A stretch of DNA of 21,463 nucleotides from an uncultured Coriobacteriaceae bacterium (lineage in GTDB: Bacteria > Actinomycetota > Coriobacteriia > Coriobacteriales > UMGS124), in contig UQBS01000052.1 of NCBI GenBank assembly GCA_900539345.1, positions 1 through 21,463 of the forward strand, read 5' to 3'. Of the stretch, positions 8,001-13,448 are shown piece by piece. The position numbers and the translations under genes were made by a program. The notes beneath the pieces are model-generated. The model was not told the origin of the DNA. It did no database searches and saw only the letters and a list, made by a program, of their open reading frames with translations. Numbering within the stretch: position 1 is the stretch's first letter; every line of letters starts with the position of its first letter.

Positions 8001-8102
8001 TTTGGTAGGGGCGTGCCGCGTGGGCGCAGCTGCCTATGTGCCGCAATCACAAACGCTTAATCTCGCTTGCAAATGGGGCTTGGCCAGTGACATTAAGATA
8101 GC

Positions 8103-8155
8103 TTGTCTTCTATAGAAGACAAAATTGGGGTGAATCTGTCGACTATAAAAGACAG
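8103..8155. repeat. Two 20-bp palindromes spaced 33 bp (locus A)
   Basis: TTGTCTTCTATAGAAGACAA (8103-8122) is a perfect palindrome. An imperfect relative, CTGTCGACTATAAAAGACAG, is at 8136-8155, exactly 33 bp on. The same elements with the same spacing occur as three copies before the DUF4143 ATPase (13342-13427). They look like operator sites or hairpin repeats. No gene with an RBS follows here. Confidence 0.85.
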
Positions 8156-8199
8156 AATTGTGGGCAGGAGAAAGGCTGCTGACGTGAAACGGAGGCGCC

Positions 8200-8290
8200 A
8201 CTCTGAAGTGCGTTTGCCTGCCATTGGGCGGGGACTCCCGGGGTGTGGTTTGGGGTTGTGCGCTGTTTTGGCGAGATGTTTCCGCGAAAT
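8200..8290 (+). repeat. Repeat segment shared with 13.2 kb
   Basis: 8200-8229 is a divergent copy of the 41-bp repeat found at 15051-15255 (ACTCYGAA, then CGTTTG, CTGCCA and a G-rich end). The next about 60 bp match 13228-13290 closely: GTTGTGC, then a purine/pyrimidine-variable core, then CGAGATGTTTC. Relative to the other copy there is a one-base indel before GTTGTGC, which breaks any shared reading frame, so the conservation is not protein-coding. Confidence 0.7.
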
Positions 8291-8373
8291 CGGAGTTCTC
8301 CAGCCGCTTGCATGGCGAAAAGGGCCGTGCCAAGGGACAAAATCCGGCCCACTGAGGGGAGGCGGGCTAGGGG

Positions 8374-8400
8374 AGGTAGTTTGCGGTTCGCAAACTACCT
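8374..8400. repeat. Perfect 12-bp hairpin with GTT triloop
   Basis: AGGTAGTTTGCG (8374-8385) is perfectly complementary to CGCAAACTACCT (8389-8400), with only GTT between. A further CTACC/GGTAG match overlaps the 3' arm (8395-8405). No T-tract follows, so it is not an ordinary terminator. It could be a recombination or protein-binding site, or part of an RNA. Confidence 0.75.
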
Positions 8401-8530
8401 GGTAGACTGGGTGTCAATCTTAAGTTCCGAAATAGCCGTGTCGCAGCTGCCATCTCCTCCAGCGCGCCTGCGGCTGGAGAACCCCCAAAATGCGGAAGCA
8501 TCTCCCAGATTCTCTTCCGCGCAGCGGGAC

Positions 8531-8656
8531 GTGCCAAGCCTGCGTTCGGAAAAGGCTGTTGAGTGGTTGCGCGCGCCAGGCCTGTGCTCACAAACGAGCG
8601 CCGTGTGGTCGGATGCACCAGGTTTGTGTTCGGGAGAGGCTGTTGCGTGCCTCGTG
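8531..8656. repeat. Degenerate 42-bp tandem repeat, three copies
   Basis: Units at 8531-8572, 8573-8614 and 8615-8656 share a GYRCCARGYYTGYGYTC start and a TGTTGMGTG-like centre; the first and third are the most alike. Read on the minus strand they give a 14-residue repeat, but no frame has an RBS or a known domain. Confidence 0.55.
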
Positions 8657-8702
8657 AGGTGCACCTGCGAGATTTCTCCGATAGACCCATCTGGCTGCAT
8701 CG

Positions 8703-8740
8703 AAAGGGCGGCGCACTCATCACAGTGCGCCGCCCTTTTT
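8703..8740. terminator. Strong bidirectional terminator
   Basis: A perfect 15-bp stem (8703-8717 with 8724-8738) with loop CATCAC ends in TTTTT (8736-8740) on the plus strand and TTTC on the minus strand. It lies 20 bp after the stop of the minus-strand gene remnant at 8760. The better T-tract faces transcripts from the gene-free region on its left, supporting an RNA made there. Confidence 0.9.
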
Positions 8741-8759
8741 ATGTTCGGGCCGTCGGTTT

Positions 8760-9494
8760 CTAGATTTTCCTCGCCGCCAGGTTACCGCTACGGATGGCCA
8801 AGCCGATGTTCCAGGGATTTGCGCAATCGCCCACCGGGTAGACCTCATAGCTTGCCGCAAGTTCGTCGGCGAGTGCGGTGTTTGGCACCATGTCCTGCAA
8901 GTCGATGATGCTGTCGCAGGGGAGGAGCTTCTGAACGCCGCTTGCCATGGCGATCGACAGGCCCTCCTCGGAGACTCCCTCGATGGTGCAGGAGTTCCAA
9001 ATCTTGACGCCCTGGGAGGTCAGGTGGGGGATGACGTAGGTGCGGACCCACATGGACTGCTCCTTGCCCACCTCGCTCTGGGGCGCGCCGTGCACCATTT
9101 GGACCTTCTTGCCCTGCGCCACAAGCCAGAGCGCGCAGTCGACGGCCTGGGCACCTGCGCCCAGGATGATGACGCGCTCGCCGAGGTCGGCGGTGGGGAT
9201 CTGGTCGAAGTCGTAGACGGGCTTCTCGTTGGGGGCGAGGGTGACCGTGCGCTGGCCGCCCACGGCCACCACTACAGCGTCGGGGTTCTCTGCTGCCACG
9301 GTAGCTGCGTCGGCTTCGACACCCGTGACCACGTTTACGCCGACGAGTTCTAGCTGACGGGTTAGGTAGGCGATGAGGTCGCCGAGGCGTTCGTGCTCGC
9401 CCTTGAAGGCGCGCGCCGTGCGCACCAGGCCGCCAAGCTCGGAGTCCTTCCGTGAGTGCGTGACCCGGTGGGTCTCCCACCGTGGGAGGCCCAC
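8760..9494 (-). pseudogene. 3' remnant of an OYE/2,4-dienoyl-CoA reductase-type flavoenzyme
   Basis: The frame encodes only the C-terminal nucleotide-binding part of an NADH:flavin oxidoreductase of the Old Yellow Enzyme/FadH type. Similarity starts abruptly at KDSELGGLVRTARAFKGEHE (about 9449), the point that normally lies in the middle of the FAD domain. It continues through DAVVVAVGG and a second Rossmann motif (VIILGAGAQAVDCALWL) to the usual C-terminal region ending GNLAARKI. The whole FMN TIM barrel, the 4Fe-4S cysteines and the first FAD motif are missing, roughly the first 400 residues of a usual 650-residue enzyme. The residues before 9449 come from a long hairpin (9464-9498), and the only start available (GTG 9494) lies in that hairpin without an RBS. 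I infer a deletion remnant. It lies 51 bp downstream of, and in the same direction as, the flavoprotein at 9546. Confidence 0.75.
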
Positions 9495-9503
9495 CGGGCT
9501 TTT
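9464..9503. terminator. Long hairpin between flavoprotein and OYE remnant
   Basis: CCCGGTGGG (9464-9472) and CTCCCA (9474-9479) pair with TGGGAG (9483-9488) and CCCACCGGG (9490-9498): 15 pairs, one mismatch, three-base loop. CTTTTG follows on the plus strand only. For the minus-strand genes the hairpin lacks a T-tract, so it may be a weak terminator or a processing site after the flavoprotein. It also marks the truncation point of the remnant. Confidence 0.5.
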
Positions 9504-9545
9504 GTGAGGCGGGGCCGCTACCGTGCGTGCCCGCCCCTCTGGGCG

Positions 9546-11216
9546 CTACTTCTCCCCGAGCTTGGTGCCGCACAGGTAACCCGAGGTCACGGCGTTGCCC
9601 AAGGCGATGCCGGAGCCTACGTAGGTGTCGTTGAAGAGGCACGAGCCTGCCTCGTTGCCCACGGCGTACAGGCCCTTGACGGGCAGGCGGTTCCAGTCGA
9701 GGGCCTCGTAGTCGGCGTTGGTGAGCAGGCCGCCCCACGAGCCGAGGTTGTTTTCTTCCGCGATGACGATGTAGTACGGGCCCTCGCCGTAGGCGATGAG
9801 GTTGTCGGCTGCCTTGCCGAGCTGCTCGTCGACCCCCTCGGCACAATAGCCCTCGTAGGCCTCGAACTGGCGCGTGAAGATGTCGACGTCCATCCCGGCA
9901 GCCAGGGCGAGTTCCTCGGGCGTGTCCCCCTTGTAGCCCGCGCCCGCCTCGACCATGGCGTCAAAGACATCTGCGATGTTCTCCCACGGCGTGTCCAGCT
10001 CGAACTCCGGCTTGTAGCGCGGGGGCAGGCCGGGGCTCTTCTCGATGCCAAGGCCGGCGAGGCCTTCCTGCTCGAGAGTGTCCATGATGCCCTTGGAGAC
10101 GACCACATAGTGGAAAGATCCCTGGTAGGCGCTCGTGTTTGCCGCGGCGACGGCTGACAGGGCGCTCTCCTCGTTGCGGAAGCGCGCGCCGGTTGCGCTG
10201 ACGTTCATGAGCTTAGCCACGTAGCACAAGATCATGGGATACTTGGCGGGGAAGGCGTCGAACTGCTCGGCGAGGGGGTCGTTGGCACGGGCAAGCGTCT
10301 GGTGCAGCATCTGGCCGCCGAAGTTCTGCGGCTTTTGGGCGCCGGCGCGCCAGGCCATCTCCAGGCCTTCACCGACGTTCTGGGGCAGTCCGCCCAGAAC
10401 GCCACGGAAGCGGAAGACGCGCTCGACCATGTCGAGGTTTCCGCCGTAGCCGCCGGTCGCGATGACCGTCGCCGCCGCGTTTATCTGCAGGCCTTTGCCC
10501 TCAGCGTCCACGACCACGGCACCCGTGACCTTGCCCTCGTCGTCCACGACCAGGCGCTTGGCGCATGTGCCGGTGAGCACTTCGCCGCCGTTCGCCACGA
10601 CGGTGCGGTCGAGTGCGTCGAGGAACAGCTGCTCGCGGACGGAGTAGTCGGGGAACTTGACCATTGAGGCGGAGAACCACGGCGTGAACTCCCAGCCGTT
10701 GTCGCTCATCCAGTCGATGGCCTCGCCGCTCTTCTCCAGGAGCTGTTTGACGCTGGCGGCGTCGACGCGGTAGTGCGACCCTGCAATCCAGTCGTTGAGC
10801 AGGGGCAGGATGTCGGTCTGCTCCCCGGCGTCCAGGGCTATGCGGCTGTTGTAGCCGATGGGGCCGCTGGACAGGTTGCTGGCACCGCCGATGGTGTCGG
10901 TCTTCTCCACGAGGATGACCTTTTTGCCCAGCTCGCCGGCTCGAATGGCCGTATTGGCCCCCGAGACGCCCGCGCCGATCACGAGAACGTCGCAGTCTTT
11001 GGTGTCTGCGACCTCGACCTGCTCGGAGGTGTTTCCGGGCAAGACTGAGGCGATGTCGACGTTGAGGACGCTGGCCCAGTCGCTGTCTGCCGCTTCGTCC
11101 GCGATCGCCGGGCGGGGTGTACGCGTCGACGCCGCCGCGACCCCGAGTGCGGCTGCGGCCGTCCCAAGGGCGGTTCCGGCCACGAAGTGCTGGCGGGTGA
11201 TGTTCTTGGCGTTCAT
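9546..11216 (-). CDS. Exported FAD-dependent fumarate reductase-like flavoprotein
   Basis: 556 residues from ATG 11216, preceded by AAAGGGAG at 7-bp spacing; the in-frame extension to 11279 is not needed. The N-terminus has the layout of a Tat signal (ITRQHFVAGTALGTAAAALG), but the twin arginine is replaced by Arg-Gln. The FAD motif CDVLVIGAGVSGANTAIRAG is near residue 74, GGASNLSSG follows, the active-site segment ARFRNEESA is near 345, and the C-terminal FAD motif GLYAVGNEAGSC is near 515. The family (FAD_binding_2) transfers electrons to unsaturated organic acceptors; the substrate is unknown. No FMN domain is fused. It is divergent from the LuxR gene at 11486, mirroring the first pair in the window, and is distinct in sequence from the flavoprotein at 5026-7083 (shorter, without the proline/alanine tail). 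Confidence 0.9.
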   Translation of the reverse strand: MNAKNITRQHFVAGTALGTAAAALGVAAASTRTPRPAIADEAADSDWASVLNVDIASVLPGNTSEQVEVADTKDCDVLVIGAGVSGANTAIRAGELGKKVILVEKTDTIGGASNLSSGPIGYNSRIALDAGEQTDILPLLNDWIAGSHYRVDAASVKQLLEKSGEAIDWMSDNGWEFTPWFSASMVKFPDYSVREQLFLDALDRTVVANGGEVLTGTCAKRLVVDDEGKVTGAVVVDAEGKGLQINAAATVIATGGYGGNLDMVERVFRFRGVLGGLPQNVGEGLEMAWRAGAQKPQNFGGQMLHQTLARANDPLAEQFDAFPAKYPMILCYVAKLMNVSATGARFRNEESALSAVAAANTSAYQGSFHYVVVSKGIMDTLEQEGLAGLGIEKSPGLPPRYKPEFELDTPWENIADVFDAMVEAGAGYKGDTPEELALAAGMDVDIFTRQFEAYEGYCAEGVDEQLGKAADNLIAYGEGPYYIVIAEENNLGSWGGLLTNADYEALDWNRLPVKGLYAVGNEAGSCLFNDTYVGSGIALGNAVTSGYLCGTKLGEK

Positions 11217-11355
11217 GGCATGCTCCCTTTTGCGCATTTCCCCCGGCTGGCGCATGGGCGCCGCGCATCCGGGTGGCAAGGCGCGTCCACGTTGTGGTCG
11301 GCCCTCTGCCGACCTCGTTGGGCATGGTTATAGGCCTTAGGTCTCTTAAACGGCA

Positions 11356-11431
11356 GACCCCCATGGGGTCGGACAATCTACCAGGCAACATGCACGCCAG
11401 ACCCACGGTGGGTGGGCTTGGCGTATATAAT
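11356..11431 (+). promoter_or_regulatory. Two similar dyads and a -10 box between flavoprotein and LuxR genes
   Basis: GACCCC-CAT-GGGGTC (11356-11370) and ACCCAC-G-GTGGGT (11401-11413) are perfect inverted repeats, both preceded by CAG or CCAG and 45 bp apart. TATAAT is at 11426-11431, so the second dyad covers the expected -35 position of a plus-strand promoter 55 bp before the LuxR start. This arrangement suggests auto-regulation or control of both divergent genes by the LuxR product (inference). Confidence 0.45.
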
Positions 11432-11485
11432 GCCCCGTAGGGCGGCAAGGGTGTCGCCGACGCGGGCCGAAGGGCGGGGCGGGTC

Positions 11486-13135
11486 ATGGTTGGGGAGAAG
11501 CGCAGGGACATCGTAGGATTGCCGTTTGTCGCGCTTGTCGGCATGACGTGTCTGTCGGTCATCTTCAACGCCTGTTTTTTCCCGCTCACCCTGATGCCCG
11601 AGGCCGTTGAGGGATCCTACCGCCTGTTCAACCAGGCCGTGTGCCTGGCGGGCGCCCTAGTCGCCCTGGTTGCAATTCCAGTGCTGGCAAAAGGGAGGCC
11701 GTGGCACCTCGACATCGTGGGTATCGCGGGATACGTGCTTTTGGCCCTGGGGCTCTGCGCAGCGAGCTCCGCGGTTCCCGGTGAGTCGCAGGCGTGGGCC
11801 CTGGCCTCGGGCGTCGGATGCGGCGCGGGTCTCACCTTGGCCTGCGCGATGTGGGTTGGCATGCTGGGCTGCTTTTCCGAGCGCATCGCGGTGCTTGTGC
11901 TCGGTTGGCAGGCGCTTGTCGGGTCGGTGGGATTTGCCTGCATTGGCTTTACGGTCGAGACTCTCACCAACGAGGTGTCCCTCGCGCTGTGCGTGATAAG
12001 CGCCATGCTTTTCGTCGTCGTGGGGCAGCGCCTGCCCCGGCTTCGCGAGGGGCCGGCCCCTTTCGCTGCGTCTGGGTCTGCCCGCTGTACCTCGACTGTC
12101 AAGAGTGACGGCGACGTCAACGCGTCTCTCCTCGCATCCGGGTCTGGCCGCTGTGCTTCAGGGGCCACGCGCGACGGCGGGGTCAACGTGCCCGATTCTG
12201 CGTCCGTGCCCGCGCGCGGCAGCTCGTCCGCCAGCGCAGGCGTGTGCGGTAGATTCGCCGAAATGGGCCCCCTTGCCGCCCTTGCGGTGGGGTTCTTCCT
12301 ACTTGTCTTCATCTTCGGGGCCATCGAGGCCGTCGCGCTCGGGTACGACGGCTCGCCGCACGGTGTGGCCGTCTCCTACCTTGGGGCGCCGTTGGGGTCG
12401 CTCATCTTTCTTGCCATGATGTACCTGGGCAAAAAGCGCGACTATACGACCGTGATGAAGGCAATCTTCCTCGTGTTGCTTGTCGTCTTCTGGATTCCCG
12501 TGTTCGATGTTGTCGTCCTGGTCCTGAGCACGTGCTTTCATCTCGGGCTTTTGCTGATGGGGTCGCTGCTCGTCGACGAGTGCGCGGTGCGGTGCCGCAG
12601 GCTCATGGCGTTTGCTGCGGTTTGCCTCGGGGCCATGAGGCTGCTTTACTTGGCGGGCCTTTATTGCCCCGGTCGTTTCGGGGTGCCGTCGTACAGCTAC
12701 TACGTCTCTAGCTCGCTGCTCATGTTCCTCGTGTATGCGGCATTCATCGTCTCGGTGTGGTACGAGCATATACGGCGTACGAGCTCTGCCGCCGCATCGA
12801 ATGACTTATCAGGCGTTGACGTAGATGAGGGGGACGCGCCTTGCACCGCCGCCGAATCCCAAGCTTGTCAGTTTGTCGCAGAACCCGTGGCGCTCGACGG
12901 CGCCCTGGCGAGTCTTGCTTGCTTCTATGGTCTTACCAAGCGTGAGACTGAGATTCTCGGGTTGTATGCGAGGGGTCGTGACATCAACTTCGTTTGCCAG
13001 GCGCTCGATTTGTCACGCAACACTGTCAAGGGTCACGCGAAGAACCTTTACGTGAAGATGGGCGTTCATTCAAAGCAGGAGCTTATTGACTGCGTTGAAA
13101 CCGAGCTCAAACGAGCCGGAAGCGCGTCGGTTTAA
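11486..13135 (+). CDS. Membrane LuxR-family transcriptional regulator (12 TM + HTH)
   Basis: 549 residues from ATG 11486, with a G-rich leader (GGGCGGGGCGGG) as the only RBS candidate. Six hydrophobic segments span residues about 5-187. A hydrophilic Ser/Ala/Gly-rich loop follows at about 188-255, then six more hydrophobic segments to about 430. The C-terminal LuxR/GerE HTH is at about 480-545 (LTKRETEILGLYARGR, LSRNTVKGHAKNLYVKMG, HSKQELID). The loop between TM6 and TM7 is built from three 22-residue repeats. The architecture matches the LuxR gene at 2872-4662, and the gene is likewise divergent from a flavoprotein, so it probably senses that enzyme's substrate and controls its expression. 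No clear terminator follows. The 3' end runs into the repeat region before the ATPase. Confidence 0.88.
   Translation: MVGEKRRDIVGLPFVALVGMTCLSVIFNACFFPLTLMPEAVEGSYRLFNQAVCLAGALVALVAIPVLAKGRPWHLDIVGIAGYVLLALGLCAASSAVPGESQAWALASGVGCGAGLTLACAMWVGMLGCFSERIAVLVLGWQALVGSVGFACIGFTVETLTNEVSLALCVISAMLFVVVGQRLPRLREGPAPFAASGSARCTSTVKSDGDVNASLLASGSGRCASGATRDGGVNVPDSASVPARGSSSASAGVCGRFAEMGPLAALAVGFFLLVFIFGAIEAVALGYDGSPHGVAVSYLGAPLGSLIFLAMMYLGKKRDYTTVMKAIFLVLLVVFWIPVFDVVVLVLSTCFHLGLLLMGSLLVDECAVRCRRLMAFAAVCLGAMRLLYLAGLYCPGRFGVPSYSYYVSSSLLMFLVYAAFIVSVWYEHIRRTSSAAASNDLSGVDVDEGDAPCTAAESQACQFVAEPVALDGALASLACFYGLTKRETEILGLYARGRDINFVCQALDLSRNTVKGHAKNLYVKMGVHSKQELIDCVETELKRAGSASV
12068..12265 (+). repeat. 66-bp tandem repeat inside the LuxR gene
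   Basis: Units begin at 12068, 12134 and 12200 with GCRTCYG and a following CCCGC or GCCGC core, exactly 66 bp (22 codons) apart. Units 1 and 2 are the closest and unit 3 is degenerate. They encode the variable loop between the two six-helix halves of the regulator. Confidence 0.7.
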
Positions 13136-13152
13136 ACTGCGGAGCCCGTCTC

Positions 13153-13172
13153 ATGGTCGAAGTATGGTTGGG
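13153..13172 (+). repeat. Left copy of direct repeat flanking the ATPase
   Basis: ATGGTCGAAGtaTGGTTGGG. The right copy at 14804-14823 differs at only two of 20 positions. The pair brackets the ATPase gene and its upstream array (1651 bp apart). Confidence 0.6.
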
Positions 13173-13201
13173 GCCAGGACGTTTGTGAGACTTTTACTAC
13201 T

Positions 13202-13290
13202 TTGAAATCCGATTGGCTGCCATTGGGCTGGGATCTCGGGAGACGGTTTACGGTTGTGCACTATTTCGACGAGATGTTTCTGCAAAAAGA
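13202..13290 (+). repeat. Divergent 41-bp-type repeat plus segment conserved with 8.2 kb
   Basis: 13192-13227 matches the first unit of the 41-bp array (15041-15077), including the preceding ACT: TTACTACT, GAAA, CCG and TTGGCTGCCA. The following about 60 bp match 8230-8290 through GTTGTGC and CGAGATGTTTC. Confidence 0.7.
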
Positions 13291-13341
13291 GGTGCTTCAG
13301 TTTCCCACGTTGTTCTTCAACTCACTCCCGTTCGGCTCCAT

Positions 13342-13427
13342 TTGTCTTCTATAGAAGACAAAAACACACCAAATCTGTCTTCTATAGTCGACAAAACTAG
13401 TGCTAATCTGTCGACTATAGAAGACAA
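13342..13427. repeat. Array of three 20-bp palindromes spaced exactly 33 bp (locus B)
   Basis: TTGTCTTCTATAGAAGACAA (13342-13361), CTGTCTTCTATAGTCGACAA (13375-13394) and CTGTCGACTATAGAAGACAA (13408-13427). Half-sites are TGTC-TTC-TA or TGTC-GAC-TA, i.e. two discrete versions in different combinations. The last copy ends 8 bp before the RBS of the ATPase. The position suggests operators (33 bp is about three helical turns) or RNA hairpins in the leader. Confidence 0.9.
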
Positions 13428-13448
13428 ATACTCTTAAAGGGGGTCGCA

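Larger units (their letters stand above)
7712..8759. other. 1-kb gene-free, repeat- and hairpin-rich region
   Basis: No frame shows a recognisable domain or a convincing RBS. Open frames occur in several phases at once, as expected in GC-rich non-coding DNA. From left to right it holds a strong promoter (7788-7816), a candidate sRNA with a duplicated unit (7823-8000), two palindromes 33 bp apart (8103-8155), a copy of the 41-bp-type repeat plus a segment conserved with 13.2 kb (8200-8290), a perfect 12-bp hairpin (8374-8400), a shorter stem (8457-8479), 42-bp tandem repeats (8531-8656) and a strong terminator (8703-8740). Confidence 0.7.
13136..13448. other. Gene-free repeat region before the DUF4143 ATPase
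   Basis: This holds one half of a 20-bp direct repeat (13153-13172), one divergent 41-bp-type repeat (13202-13227), the segment conserved with 8.2 kb (13228-13290) and the palindrome array (13342-13427). A 74-codon frame at 13213-13437 runs through the array, but its counterpart at 8.2 kb is out of frame, so I treat it as non-coding. Confidence 0.65.

Noticed and set aside
7843..8046. Minus-strand 67-codon frame with a KEREA repeat over the candidate sRNA
   Set aside because: It starts at TTG without an RBS, has no known domain, and its repeat coincides with the 14-mer/hairpin duplication, which perfect base pairing explains better. Kept as the alternative that could refute the sRNA.
8243..8908. 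221-codon plus-strand frame in the gene-free region
   Set aside because: It crosses the 12-bp hairpin, the 42-bp repeats and a strong terminator and runs into the opposing gene remnant. No RBS or domain.
13213..13437. 74-codon plus-strand frame with an LSSIEDK-type peptide repeat
   Set aside because: The 11-residue repeat is the translation of the 33-bp palindrome array. The homologous stretch at 8.2 kb has a one-base indel and a different order, so the peptide is not conserved.
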